A stretch of DNA of 64,000 nucleotides from Caballeronia jiangsuensis. GTDB taxonomy: Bacteria > Pseudomonadota > Gammaproteobacteria > Burkholderiales > Burkholderiaceae. Below the pieces are notes generated by a model. That model saw only the letters and a list, made by a program, of their open reading frames with translations. It was not told where the DNA came from and did not search any database. Position 1 is the first letter of the stretch. Every line of letters begins with the position of its first letter. The stretch is from the NCBI GenBank assembly GCA_000648925.1, contig JFHF01000004.1, forward strand, positions 62,001-126,000, written 5' to 3'. Shown here piece by piece: positions 44,199 to 53,372 of the stretch. The translations under genes and the position numbers were made by a program.

Positions 44199-46373
44199 TC
44201 AGAACTGCAACGTCGCGCTCGCCACCGCGGTCCGTGTCGCCGACGGGCTCACGTAGTAGCCCCACGCCGTCGTCCAGTAGCGGCGATTGAACAGGTTGTT
44301 CACGCCGGCGCGGAACGTCACTTCCTTACCGGCGATACGCGTCTCATACTTGCCGCTCAGATCGTAGATGGCATATGCCGGAACGAATTGCGTGTTGGCG
44401 GCGTTCACGGCCATGTCGCTGACATAGCGGCCGCCGAACGCGAGCGTGAGCCGGCGCATGAACGACGGGTTGTATTCGACGCGCCCCGTCACCGTCCATC
44501 GCGGCGCACCGTAGATGCGCTTGCCATCGATGGCGGGATCGTCGATATCGACAGCCTTCGTGTCGAGCCACATCACGCCGCCCATCACGCGCCAGTCCTG
44601 AGCGAGCTGGAGCCAGCCGCTCGCATCGACGCCCGTGTAGCGCTTGGTGCCATCCTGCACGAAGACGTTTGCAGTGTTCGTGTAGAAATAGCCCTGATCG
44701 ACGCGGAACAACGCGAGATTGGCGCCCCACTTCGAGTGGTCCGTCTTGAAGCCGACTTCATACTGCTTGCTGCGCAGCGGACCGAACGTCGCCGGGAAAT
44801 TGACATTGGTATTCGCCGCCGAGCCGCCCTGCTCCAGTGACTGGACATAGCTCGCATAGAGCGTCGAATACGGGTCGGTCTTGTACATCAAGGCCACGGT
44901 CGGCGTGACCGGCGATGCGCTGTAGTTCGCGGTCGTCAGGCCGGTCGGATCGTAGGTGAACTGGTGAAACTGCGTATAGCGCACGCCGAGCAGCGCGGAG
45001 ATGCGCGACGTGAACTGCACCGTGTCGCTCGCGTAGATGGCCGCCTGCGTGGTCCGCGATTGCTGATACAGATTCTCCCCGATGTGTACATCGGCGTTCG
45101 TCAGCAACGTGCTGCTATAGATGTTGCCGGTGCCGAGCGGATAGCCCACGTTCCAGCCTTCGCTGTTGTCGTATTCGGTGGTCTGCGACTGGAATCCCGC
45201 GCCGATCACGACATCGTGCTTCACGCTGCCCGTATTGAACTTGCCTTCCACCATCGCATCGACGTTCTGATAGAAGTAGCGCGTCATCGCGGCGTACAGC
45301 GTGTTCGAATAGTCGCCGACGTCATTGAAGACGTAGATGAGGCTATCGGAGTTCGTGCGGTTTTCCTTCGCGAATCGATACTTCAGGCTCGCGTGCCAGT
45401 TCTCGGACAGCCGATAGTCGAAACCCGTGCCGAACGACGCCATCTCGACCTGATAGTAGTTCTGCGGTTGCGACAGATCACGCGTGACGGTGCTCGCGTC
45501 CGGAATGCCGTCCGTGCCGAACATCAGGCCGAAGATCGTGCCTTCCTGTTTGCGCTTCTGGTAGAACGCGTCGAGTGACCAGGTCAGATCGGGCGTGATA
45601 CGGAAATCGAGCGCCGCCGACGCCACCTGGCGACGAATATGGCCATTCGCCTCGGCTGTATTGCCATCTTCGTTGACGAGATTGAAGCGATAGCCGAATC
45701 GATCATCCTTGCCGAAGCGGCCGCCGACATCGAGCTTTTCGCTGAACACGCCCGCCGACTGGTAGCCCACCGAGACACTGCGATAAGGCGTGTCGGTCGG
45801 ACGTTTGAGCACGTAGTTGACGATGCCGCCCGGCGCGCCGAAGCCGTACATGAAGCCGGAAAGGCCCTTCAGCAGTTCGACCTGCTCGAATGGTTCGAGC
45901 GAGAGATCGGTGTCCCACGACGGAAAGCTTTGACCATCGACCTTGATGCTGTTCAGCGTGTCGATCGGCATGCCGCGCACGTTGAACATCGAGTTCTCGG
46001 AGACTGCGTTCGAACTCGTGATCGATACGGCCGGGTCATACTGGAATAGATCGTTGGCGGTGTTCGCAAACAGGTCCTGACCTTCCTCGTTCGTCACGAC
46101 GTGAGTCGAAAAAGGTGTGTCGACTTGCTTGTGCGTGCCGAGTGCGCCGGCGTTGATCTTGTCGGCTTGTGCCGTTGCGCTGTCGGCCGATGCCTTGACA
46201 GTGATAGCCGGCAATGAGGTGACGTCGGGGTTCGCGTCCTGCGCCCACGCATGAGACGGCATGGTCGATAGCGCAAGGCCGGCGCTTGCGAGAAGCGCGG
46301 CGCCGAGGCTGGACGTGTGACGACGGGAACGATAAGCAAACGATGCACTACTGATGGTCTTGGAAATCTTCAT
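44199..46373 (-). CDS. TonB-dependent siderophore receptor
   Basis: 724 aa. Signal peptide about 1-44 (ends A-W-A-Q). A TonB box-like S-L-P-A-I-T-V-K-A near 55 precedes the plug (about 80-190, with F-N-V-R-G-M-P and G-A-P-G-G-I-V-N-Y-V). A 22-strand barrel ends in A-T-L-Q-F with terminal Phe. It fits the FpvA/FhuE group of ferric-siderophore receptors, without an N-terminal sigma-signalling domain. A Fur-like site upstream supports iron control. The substrate could also be another metal chelate. Confidence 0.93.
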   Translation of the reverse strand: MKISKTISSASFAYRSRRHTSSLGAALLASAGLALSTMPSHAWAQDANPDVTSLPAITVKASADSATAQADKINAGALGTHKQVDTPFSTHVVTNEEGQDLFANTANDLFQYDPAVSITSSNAVSENSMFNVRGMPIDTLNSIKVDGQSFPSWDTDLSLEPFEQVELLKGLSGFMYGFGAPGGIVNYVLKRPTDTPYRSVSVGYQSAGVFSEKLDVGGRFGKDDRFGYRFNLVNEDGNTAEANGHIRRQVASAALDFRITPDLTWSLDAFYQKRKQEGTIFGLMFGTDGIPDASTVTRDLSQPQNYYQVEMASFGTGFDYRLSENWHASLKYRFAKENRTNSDSLIYVFNDVGDYSNTLYAAMTRYFYQNVDAMVEGKFNTGSVKHDVVIGAGFQSQTTEYDNSEGWNVGYPLGTGNIYSSTLLTNADVHIGENLYQQSRTTQAAIYASDTVQFTSRISALLGVRYTQFHQFTYDPTGLTTANYSASPVTPTVALMYKTDPYSTLYASYVQSLEQGGSAANTNVNFPATFGPLRSKQYEVGFKTDHSKWGANLALFRVDQGYFYTNTANVFVQDGTKRYTGVDASGWLQLAQDWRVMGGVMWLDTKAVDIDDPAIDGKRIYGAPRWTVTGRVEYNPSFMRRLTLAFGGRYVSDMAVNAANTQFVPAYAIYDLSGKYETRIAGKEVTFRAGVNNLFNRRYWTTAWGYYVSPSATRTAVASATLQF

Positions 46374-46454
46374 TCGTTGTTATTGAAAAGGCTCGGGCGC
46401 GTGCTTCTGCGACAAACGCTTTGCGTGGCAGGTGTGGAAATCGCCCCGCATCGT

Positions 46455-46473
46455 ATTGCAAATGATTCGCAAT
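46455..46473. promoter_or_regulatory. Fur-like box
   Basis: TGCAAAT-G-ATTCGCA (46457-46471) is a 7-1-7 inverted repeat that matches five of seven positions in each half of the Fur consensus TGATAAT-N-ATTATCA (flanks included to 46455-46473). It lies about 80-100 nt upstream of the TonB receptor start. Confidence 0.72.
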
Positions 46474-46604
46474 TACAAGGGTGGTGGCGCGGTTCGTCGC
46501 TGCCGCGCGACACTTGCCGGCGCGATAGTTCGCCGCAAGCGCGACGACTTCGGGCGAACTGTTTCCAAGCCATGTAACCGCGCGCCCGATGTCGTCGCCA
46601 AGAC

Positions 46605-46641
46605 AAAAAAAAGGCGCCGCAGGCTGAATGCCTGCGGCGCC
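46605..46641 (-). terminator. acnB terminator
   Basis: Perfect 12-bp arms 46613-46624 and 46630-46641 with a 5-nt loop. On the minus strand the stem is followed by eight T (A run 46605-46612), 50 nt after the acnB stop. Confidence 0.92.
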
Positions 46642-46690
46642 CTTGCCCTTCGCTACGACGATAACAACACGTCGTAGCTCAACAGCACAC

Positions 46691-49276
46691 TTACATCTTC
46701 ACTGTGTCGGCCACTTCCCTGAAGTCTTCGATCTGATCGAAGTTCATGTACTTGTAGATCTTGTCGCCGTCAGCTTCCAGCACGCCCATGTCGGCCATGT
46801 ACTCCGCCTTGCTCGGAATCTTACCCAGACGCGAGCAGATCGCGGCCAGTTCCGCCGAGCCGAGGTACACGTTCGTATTCTTGCCCAGACGATTCGGGAA
46901 GTTGCGAGTCGAGGTCGACATGACCGTCGCGCCTTCGCGGACCTGCGCCTGATTGCCCATGCACAGCGAGCAGCCCGGCATTTCGGTGCGGGCGCCGGCT
47001 GTACCGAACACGCCGTAATGGCCTTCCTCGGTCAGTTGCTTCTGGTCCATCTTGGTCGGCGGGGCCACCCACAGCTTCACCGGGATGTCGCGCTTGCCTT
47101 CCAGCAGCTTCGACGCGGCACGGAAGTGGCCGATGTTCGTCATGCACGAGCCGATGAACACTTCGTCGATCTTGGCGCCGGCCACGTCGGACAGCGTCTT
47201 CACGTCGTCCGGATCGTTCGGGCATGCCACGATAGGCTCGTGGATGTCGGCGAGATCGATCTCGATGACAGCCGCGTACTCGGCGTCCGCATCCGGCGAC
47301 AGCAATTGCGGGTCGGCGAGCCACTGCTCCATGCCCGTGATGCGGCGCTGCAGGCTGCGCGGGTCCTGGTAGCCCTGGGCGATCATCCACTTCAGCAGCG
47401 TGATGTTGCTGTTGAGGTATTCGATGATCGGTTCCTTGTTCAGGTGCACCGTGCAACCGGCGGCCGAGCGCTCGGCGGAAGCATCCGACAACTCGAACGC
47501 CTGCTCGACCTTCAGCTCGGGCAGACCTTCGATTTCAAGGATGCGGCCCGAGAAAATGTTCTTCTTGCCTTGCTTCGCGACCGTCAGCATGCCTTGCTTG
47601 ATGGCATAGAGCGGGATCGCGTTGACGAGATCGCGCAGGGTCACGCCCGGCTGCATCTTGCCCTTGAAGCGGACCAGCACCGATTCCGGCATGTCGAGCG
47701 GCATCGTGCCGGTGGCGGCGGCGAAGGCGACGAGGCCCGAGCCGGCCGGGAAGCTGATGCCGATCGGAAAGCGCGTATGCGAGTCGCCGCCGGTGCCGAC
47801 GGTGTCGGGCAGCAGCATGCGGTTCAGCCACGAGTGGATCACGCCGTCGCCGGGGCGCAGCGCGATGCCGCCACGGGTGCTGATGAAGTTCGGCAGGGTC
47901 TGGTGCGTCTTGACGTCCACCGGCTTCGGATAGGCGGCCGTATGGCAGAACGACTGCATGACGAGATCGGCCGAGAAGCCGAGGCACGCCAGGTCCTTCA
48001 GTTCGTCGCGGGTCATGGGGCCCGTGGTGTCCTGCGAGCCGACCGAAGTCATCTTCGGTTCGCAGTACGTGCCGGGGCGCACGCCCTGGCCTTCCGGCAA
48101 ACCGCAAGCGCGGCCGACCATCTTCTGGGCCAGCGAGAAGCCCTTGCCGCTGTCGGCCGGCTGCTGCGGCAGGCGGAACAGCGTCGATGCGGGCAGACCC
48201 AGCGCTTCGCGTGCCTTGGCGGTCAGTCCGCGACCGATGATCAGCGGAATGCGGCCGCCGGCGCGCACTTCATCGAACAGGACGTCGGACTTGACCTGAA
48301 ACTCGGCGATCACTTCGCCGTTCTTCAGCGCACGGCCTTCGTACGGGCGCAGTTCGACCACGTCGCCCATTTCCATCTTCGACACGTCGAGTTCGATCGG
48401 CAGAGCGCCGGCGTCTTCCATCGTGTTGTAGAAGATCGGCGCGATCTTGCCGCCCAGGCACACGCCGCCAAAGCGCTTGTTGGGAACGAAGGGGATGTCC
48501 TCACCCGTGAACCACAGCACCGAATTGGTGGCCGACTTGCGCGAGGAACCGGTGCCGACCACGTCGCCCACATACGCGACCAGATGACCCTTTTCCTTCA
48601 GCGACTCGATGAATTTGACCGGGCCGCGCTTGCCGTCTTCTTCCGGCGTGATGCCGGGACGCGCGTTCTTCAGCATCGCGAGCGCGTGCATGGGAATGTC
48701 CGGGCGGGTGGTCGCGTCCGGAGCAGGCGAGAGATCGTCGGTATTGGTTTCGCCCGTCACCTTGAACACGGTGATGGTCAGGCTTTGCGGCACTTCCGGG
48801 CGGCTCGTGAACCACTCGGCGTCGGCCCAGCTTTGAATCACGGCGCGGGCGTTCGCGTTGCCCTTGTCGGCCAGTTCCTTGACGTCGTGGAACTGATCGA
48901 ACATCAGGAGGGTTTTCTTCAGCGCATCGGCAGCGACGGTGCCGACTTCGGCGTCCGACAGCAACTCGATCAGCGGCTCGATGTTGTAGCCGCCCAGCAT
49001 CGTGCCGAGCAGTTCGGTGGCGCGGGCGCGCGAGATCAGCGCACAGGCGGTCTGACCTTTCGCGACGGCGGACAGGAAGCCCGCCTTCACACGGGCGGCT
49101 TCGTCCACGCCGGCAGGCACGCGATGGGTGATCAGGTCGAGCAGGATCTGCTCTTCGCCGGCGGGCGGATTCGTCAGCAATTCGACCAGTTCGGCGGTCT
49201 GCTGAGCCGTCAGCGGCAGGGGAGGAATGCCGAGCGCGGCGCGTGCGGCTACGTGAGCACGAAAATTTTCAAGCAT
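46691..49276 (-). CDS. acnB: aconitate hydratase B
   Basis: 861 aa, the AcnB length. The N-terminal HEAT-like domain starts [10 protein letters not shown], which fixes the start at 49276 (a GTG 45 nt upstream is in frame). [4Fe-4S] ligands are C in S-C-M-T-N-I-G-H and the pair in G-C-S-L-C-M-G. It interconverts citrate and isocitrate, and can also act on methylaconitate. The gene is monocistronic with its own terminator; a palindromic triple repeat lies about 110-140 nt upstream. Confidence 0.97.
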   Translation of the reverse strand: MLENFRAHVAARAALGIPPLPLTAQQTAELVELLTNPPAGEEQILLDLITHRVPAGVDEAARVKAGFLSAVAKGQTACALISRARATELLGTMLGGYNIEPLIELLSDAEVGTVAADALKKTLLMFDQFHDVKELADKGNANARAVIQSWADAEWFTSRPEVPQSLTITVFKVTGETNTDDLSPAPDATTRPDIPMHALAMLKNARPGITPEEDGKRGPVKFIESLKEKGHLVAYVGDVVGTGSSRKSATNSVLWFTGEDIPFVPNKRFGGVCLGGKIAPIFYNTMEDAGALPIELDVSKMEMGDVVELRPYEGRALKNGEVIAEFQVKSDVLFDEVRAGGRIPLIIGRGLTAKAREALGLPASTLFRLPQQPADSGKGFSLAQKMVGRACGLPEGQGVRPGTYCEPKMTSVGSQDTTGPMTRDELKDLACLGFSADLVMQSFCHTAAYPKPVDVKTHQTLPNFISTRGGIALRPGDGVIHSWLNRMLLPDTVGTGGDSHTRFPIGISFPAGSGLVAFAAATGTMPLDMPESVLVRFKGKMQPGVTLRDLVNAIPLYAIKQGMLTVAKQGKKNIFSGRILEIEGLPELKVEQAFELSDASAERSAAGCTVHLNKEPIIEYLNSNITLLKWMIAQGYQDPRSLQRRITGMEQWLADPQLLSPDADAEYAAVIEIDLADIHEPIVACPNDPDDVKTLSDVAGAKIDEVFIGSCMTNIGHFRAASKLLEGKRDIPVKLWVAPPTKMDQKQLTEEGHYGVFGTAGARTEMPGCSLCMGNQAQVREGATVMSTSTRNFPNRLGKNTNVYLGSAELAAICSRLGKIPSKAEYMADMGVLEADGDKIYKYMNFDQIEDFREVADTVKM

Positions 49277-49383
49277 GGGGGACCGTTGGTATTGCGTTTC
49301 AGGGAAAGGCCTTTCAGCCACACCGAGGCTGTTCCGGGCGCTGCTTTTATCGCCATTGTAATCGAGATGGTTTACATCGTCAA

Positions 49384-49413
49384 ATGTCTTATGTCTTATG
49401 TCTTATACAAGAC
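49384..49413. promoter_or_regulatory. tandem ATGTCTT repeats ending in a GTCTT-N4-AAGAC palindrome
   Basis: ATGTCTT occurs at 49384-49390, 49391-49397 and 49398-49404; the last copy is part of the palindrome GTCTT-ATAC-AAGAC at 49400-49413. This form resembles operators of GntR/FadR-type regulators. It lies 108-137 nt upstream of acnB, so acnB is the likely target; regulator identity is inferred only by shape. Confidence 0.6.
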
Positions 49414-49562
49414 TTAGCTGCACGAGTCTCCGCTGAGTCGGTAGACGCCTTGTCAGAGTACGGAACGTCCACGCCCGACGCATTGCCCCATCTCGCGTCC
49501 ACGCGTTATACATCGTGACAATCGAATCCGGAATCACGCCGCGACAATTCACTCGCCTTCAC

Positions 49563-49580
49563 CTAACTAATCGTAGTTAA
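49563..49580. promoter_or_regulatory. operator-like palindrome, shared motif (copy 1)
   Basis: CTAAC-TAATCG-TAGTTAA; the inner 16 bases form TAACTA-ATCG-TAGTTA, perfect arms of six. It lies 55 nt before the first MmgE/PrpD gene. The same CTAAC-N6-TAG(T/G)TA pattern recurs at 59161 and 59304. Confidence 0.72.
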
Positions 49581-49635
49581 TAGAGGTGGCGCCGAAGCCG
49601 CAAATCACGCAAGGCAAAAGAATGGAGACTTCGAT

Positions 49636-51045
49636 ATGACCAGATTCACGTCGCAGGGAGTCGAGGACCCGATGGCCACGCTGTGCCGGATGGCGCTGGA
49701 GACGCAGTACGCCGACCTGCCGGCCGACGTGATCCGTCACGTCAAACACACGCTGCTCGATGCGATGGGCGTGACCATCGGTGGATCCGCGATGGAAGGC
49801 ATTCCCGCTATCGTGTCGCTCGTGAAGGAGCGCGGCGGCAATCCTCAAACGCCGCTGCCCTTCTACGGCGGCCACGTGCCGGCCAGCGAAGCCGCACTGG
49901 CGATGGGCCCGATGCCGCGCGCGATGGACTGCGGCGATCTGCACGAAGAGGCCGGCCACATCACCGAATACGTGGTGCCGACGCTGCTCGCCGCGACCGG
50001 TCTTTGCGGCCCGGTGTCGGGCAAGGCGTTTTTGGCGGCGATGGCCGTCGGTCAGGAAACGCTCGTGCGGCTGGGCACGGCCTACAAGGTCATCAATCGC
50101 GCGATCAAGCATCACGAATGCGGCGGCCATTACATCTTCGGCGCCGTGGCCGCGGTCGGCAAACTCATAGGGCTGACGCAGGAAGAACTGGAAAACGCGC
50201 AGGGCATCGCGCGCACCATGACGCAACCCAACACGATGGGCATCTATTCGCCCGCCACGCTGATGGTGCGCGTGCATCACGGGCTGGTGAGCCAGGCAGC
50301 GATTAGCTGTTGCCAGTTGGCTCAACGCGGCATCACAGGGCCGCGTGCCGAGGTGCTTCTCGGTCCCAAGGGCTATTTCTCCACGGCGCGCTGGGAGACC
50401 GATCCCGGCTTCATCCTCAAGGATCTGGGCGAACATTGGGAGATGGAAAACATCATCACCAAGGGCTATAGCGCGTGCTATTTCTCGCATTCGTCCATCG
50501 ACGCCATCCGCGGGTTGATGAAGGAAAGCGAGTTCGGCGCGCACGATATCGCGAGCATTCACATCGAGATTTCCACGCCGGGCTGGCGCGCCGTGTGCGA
50601 GCCGCAGGAGAAGAAATGGAATCCGGTCACGGTGCCCGAGTGCCAGTTCAGCCTGCCCTATGTCGTCGCTATTGCAGCATTCGACGACAAGGTGTTCCTC
50701 GAGTCGTACAGCGAAGACGCACGTTCCCGTCCCGAAGTGCGCGAGCTGATGGCGCGCATCACCGCCGAAGAGAACCCCGACGTGTCCGATTGGGGCGCAC
50801 GTCTCACCGTCCGGCTGCGCGACGGGCGCGAGTTGATGAAAGAATGCATCTACGTGAAGGGACATCCCAGGAATCCGTTCACTACAGAAGAATTCATCGC
50901 CAAATTCAGGCTATGCGTGCCTTATTCGGCGATACCGCTTGCCCGGCAAACCGTGGACAACATGATCCGCGACATTCTTCAATTCGACGAAGTGGACGAC
51001 GTGGTCAACGTTCTGCTCGACCCGCTGACACCGAACCCGACCTGA
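49636..51045 (+). CDS. MmgE/PrpD family protein (first of pair)
   Basis: 469 aa, all-helical N-domain and small alpha/beta C-domain of the 2-methylcitrate dehydratase/cis-aconitate decarboxylase superfamily. It starts D-P-M-A-T-L-C-R-M-A-L with L-L-D-A-M-G-V-T-I-G-G near 45; the usual D-D-x-H region is D-C-G-D-L-H-E-E-A-G-H. Superfamily reactions include dehydration (PrpD), decarboxylation to itaconate (CAD/Irg1) and epimerisation. It is in operon with a second member 63 nt downstream, and a PrpD-like gene also occurs in the Pseudomonas itaconate locus. Confidence 0.88.
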   Translation: MTRFTSQGVEDPMATLCRMALETQYADLPADVIRHVKHTLLDAMGVTIGGSAMEGIPAIVSLVKERGGNPQTPLPFYGGHVPASEAALAMGPMPRAMDCGDLHEEAGHITEYVVPTLLAATGLCGPVSGKAFLAAMAVGQETLVRLGTAYKVINRAIKHHECGGHYIFGAVAAVGKLIGLTQEELENAQGIARTMTQPNTMGIYSPATLMVRVHHGLVSQAAISCCQLAQRGITGPRAEVLLGPKGYFSTARWETDPGFILKDLGEHWEMENIITKGYSACYFSHSSIDAIRGLMKESEFGAHDIASIHIEISTPGWRAVCEPQEKKWNPVTVPECQFSLPYVVAIAAFDDKVFLESYSEDARSRPEVRELMARITAEENPDVSDWGARLTVRLRDGRELMKECIYVKGHPRNPFTTEEFIAKFRLCVPYSAIPLARQTVDNMIRDILQFDEVDDVVNVLLDPLTPNPT

Positions 51046-51108
51046 CTTCGACCGGCGCCTGCACGGCCAACTCGAACCTGCTTTCATAACTTCCAAGGAG
51101 CCACAGCC

Positions 51109-52533
51109 ATGACCGACACACAGCAAGCACGATCCTCGGTGCCATCCAATTGCCCTCCGCTGGAACAGGCGGTGGTGCAGTTCATCCAGGACCTGCAATA
51201 CGAGCACATCGACGCGCACGCACACGCCGGCATCAACCGGCTGATGCGCGACCAGCTCGCGGTGCAGATCGGCATTTCGAAGATGCCGTGGTCCGGGCAA
51301 TTGCTGAAGTACGCGACGAGCCAGCAGCGACCGGGCACGAGCCGCGTGAGCGCCTCGACGTTGACGATGAGCGCCATGGACGCCGCCTTCGTCAACGGTT
51401 CCTACGGACATGGATTCGAATACGACGACGCCCACGGTCCCAGCTACAGCCATCCCGGCAGTTGCGTGATCCCGGCTGCATTGGCCATCGGCGAGGAACT
51501 CGGGTCGTCGCTGGAAGAAGTGATCACCGCGATGGTCGCGGGCTACGAAGTCTACGCGCGCATCGGCTTGCTGGCCTCGCCGGATCTGCTGCAACGCGGC
51601 TTTCATCCGCACGGCACGCTGTCGAATTTCGGCGCCGCAGCGGTCGCCGCCAAACTTCGCGGCTTCGATGCCGAAACGACACTGCAAGCGCTGGCGATCG
51701 CGCTGAGCCATGTCTCCGGCACGACCGAATACACCTCGACCGGCGGCTCCATCAAGCGCATCCACGCGGGCATCGGCACGCGCAACGGCATCGTCGCCGC
51801 CGACATGGCCCAGGCCGGCATCACGGGACCGCGCGCCTTCCTCAGCGGAAACAAGGGCTTTTTCCGCACCTTCCTGCAACGTCCGGCAGGCGAAGGCTCC
51901 GAACAGCGCTTCGCTTTGGATCGGCCTTTCGAGATCGCTACAGTCTGGCTCAAGGCTTATTGCGCGTGTTACTGCACACATGCCTACATCGACGCTTTGC
52001 GTCCGTTTTCAGCGCGTCGTGACGAGATTGCCGATGTGCATCTGAAGATCTCGCCTCATTTCAACGTCGTCGTCGGCACGGTCAACGCCAATGCGTACGG
52101 GCCAAGGAACATCGAGCATGTGCAGTTCAGCTTGCCGATTCAGGCTGCCTTCACGCTGCTCGGCAATGGCAATGGCTATCCGGTCCATCGCGACTACCTC
52201 GCCGGCAAGGTCGACATGACGCCCGTGATCGACATGGCGCGCAGCATCCGCATCACCCAGGAACCAGCGCTGGAGCGAGATTATCCGGGCAAATTCGTCG
52301 CGGATGTGACGGTCACCTTCAGGAACGGCGACTCCGAGCATGTATTCGTGGAAGACCCGATCGGCACCGACAAGAATCCGATGCCCGAGCAGGAGCAGGA
52401 CGCGAAGTTCATGGAACTCACCGCCGATGTGCTGGGCGCGGATCGAGCCGGGAAGCTGCTCGCCGCTTTGCGTACGATGAACCCGCGCATGAAAGCCGCG
52501 GAGCTGATGAGCATGTGCGCCACGGAGCGTTGA
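51109..52533 (+). CDS. MmgE/PrpD family protein (second of pair)
   Basis: 474 aa with the canonical active-site stretch E-Y-D-D-A-H followed by S-H-P-G-S near 110-125, and K-R-I-H-A-G-I-G-T-R-N-G near 225. It differs clearly from its neighbour, so this is not a recent duplication. AAGGAGCC precedes the ATG. Tandem members may form a heteromer or act on successive stereoisomers of a branched dicarboxylate; that is inference. Confidence 0.88.
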   Translation: MTDTQQARSSVPSNCPPLEQAVVQFIQDLQYEHIDAHAHAGINRLMRDQLAVQIGISKMPWSGQLLKYATSQQRPGTSRVSASTLTMSAMDAAFVNGSYGHGFEYDDAHGPSYSHPGSCVIPAALAIGEELGSSLEEVITAMVAGYEVYARIGLLASPDLLQRGFHPHGTLSNFGAAAVAAKLRGFDAETTLQALAIALSHVSGTTEYTSTGGSIKRIHAGIGTRNGIVAADMAQAGITGPRAFLSGNKGFFRTFLQRPAGEGSEQRFALDRPFEIATVWLKAYCACYCTHAYIDALRPFSARRDEIADVHLKISPHFNVVVGTVNANAYGPRNIEHVQFSLPIQAAFTLLGNGNGYPVHRDYLAGKVDMTPVIDMARSIRITQEPALERDYPGKFVADVTVTFRNGDSEHVFVEDPIGTDKNPMPEQEQDAKFMELTADVLGADRAGKLLAALRTMNPRMKAAELMSMCATER

Positions 52534-52537
52534 GGAG

Positions 52538-52570
52538 AGCCGGCGCGACGCATGAGGCGTCGCGCCGGCT
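52538..52570. terminator. bidirectional hairpin between convergent operons
   Basis: Perfect 14-bp arms 52538-52551 and 52557-52570 with a 5-nt loop, lying between the MmgE/PrpD stop (plus) and the crotonase stop (minus). No T tract. Confidence 0.75.
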
Positions 52571-52577
52571 GCATGCA

Positions 52578-53351
52578 TCAGTTCCCGACGTTGCCGCCGA
52601 AGCCATGCACACTCGCCTCCAGCGACGGCGACTGCGTGCGATAGCAATGCTGCATCCAGCGCTCGTAGCGCAGGCCGTCGGAGAGCGGCAGTTCCATCGC
52701 GCGGCGCGCCATCTGCTTCATCGAAGTCAGCGCGAGCGCGTCGGCCTGAGCGATTTCCTGCGCCAGTTGCAGCGTGGCGCCTTCCAGTTGCAGAGATGGA
52801 ACGGCCAACGCGGCAAGACCCATGTCCGCAGCCTCGCGGCCCGTCATGCGCCGGCCCGTGACCAGGTAGTACATGGCCCGCTGCAAGCCCAGCTTGCGCG
52901 GCAGCCGCTGAGAGCTGCCGCCGCTCGGAAGCAGACTGCGGCGGATATGTTCGTCGCCGAGTTGTGCGGCTTCATCGGCGATCATCAGGTCGCAGGCGAG
53001 CGCCAGTTCGAAGCCGCCCGCGAGCGCGTAGCCGTTGACGCTCGCCAGCACGATCTGCGGTGCGGACTCCAGGCGCTCATAGGTGTCCTGCATCAGGTCC
53101 TGATGACGCATATGCGCGGCGCGGTCGGCCAGCACGCCGCTTGCGAGCCATTTGAGGTCGTTGCCCGCGCAGAACGCGCGGCCACTGCCCCGGATCACGA
53201 GCACCTTGATCTCGCCGGCTGCCGCGATACAGTCGCGCACCGCGTCGTTGAGATGCTCCAAGGTTGGCCCGTCGAGCGCGTTCATGCGCTCGGCGCGATT
53301 CAGGGTGATGCGGCGCACGTGCGGCGCGGGGTGGTCGATCAGCAAGGCCAC
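52578..53351 (-). CDS. enoyl-CoA hydratase/isomerase (crotonase) family protein
   Basis: 257-aa crotonase. Oxyanion-hole motifs A-F-C-A-G-N-D-L-K and G-Y-A-L-A-G-G-F-E-L-A-L-A-C-D are present. The first catalytic Glu (in G-D-E-H-I) is kept, but the second, normally in a M-E-M-V-L-T-G context, is replaced by M-Y-Y-L-V-T-G, so it may be an isomerase, lyase or thioesterase rather than a standard hydratase. Last gene of the minus-strand CoA operon. Confidence 0.88.
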   Translation of the reverse strand: MALLIDHPAPHVRRITLNRAERMNALDGPTLEHLNDAVRDCIAAAGEIKVLVIRGSGRAFCAGNDLKWLASGVLADRAAHMRHQDLMQDTYERLESAPQIVLASVNGYALAGGFELALACDLMIADEAAQLGDEHIRRSLLPSGGSSQRLPRKLGLQRAMYYLVTGRRMTGREAADMGLAALAVPSLQLEGATLQLAQEIAQADALALTSMKQMARRAMELPLSDGLRYERWMQHCYRTQSPSLEASVHGFGGNVGN

Positions 53352-53372
53352 GATGTTCCCCTTTTCATTCGC

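Larger units (their letters stand above)
46374..46690. other. 317-bp intergenic region, receptor promoter and acnB terminator
   Basis: No gene is supported. It holds the promoter side of the TonB receptor (minus) with a Fur-like box at 46455-46473, and at the far end the acnB terminator at 46605-46641. Confidence 0.7.
49277..49635. other. 359-bp divergent promoter region acnB / MmgE-PrpD pair
   Basis: No gene is supported. It contains three tandem ATGTCTT units ending in a palindrome (49384-49413) on the acnB side, and a near-perfect inverted repeat (49563-49580) 55 nt before the MmgE/PrpD start. Confidence 0.7.

Noticed and set aside
49384-49404. CRISPR-like array
   Set aside because: Only three 7-bp direct units without spacers; better explained as an operator.
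46628-49417. 929-codon plus-strand frame opposite acnB
   Set aside because: Shadow of acnB, with the same atypical composition as other antisense frames.
49636-52533. Methylcitrate-cycle prpD
   Set aside because: No prpB, prpC or prpF is nearby, and the two proteins differ; the context is the CoA-dependent dicarboxylate locus.
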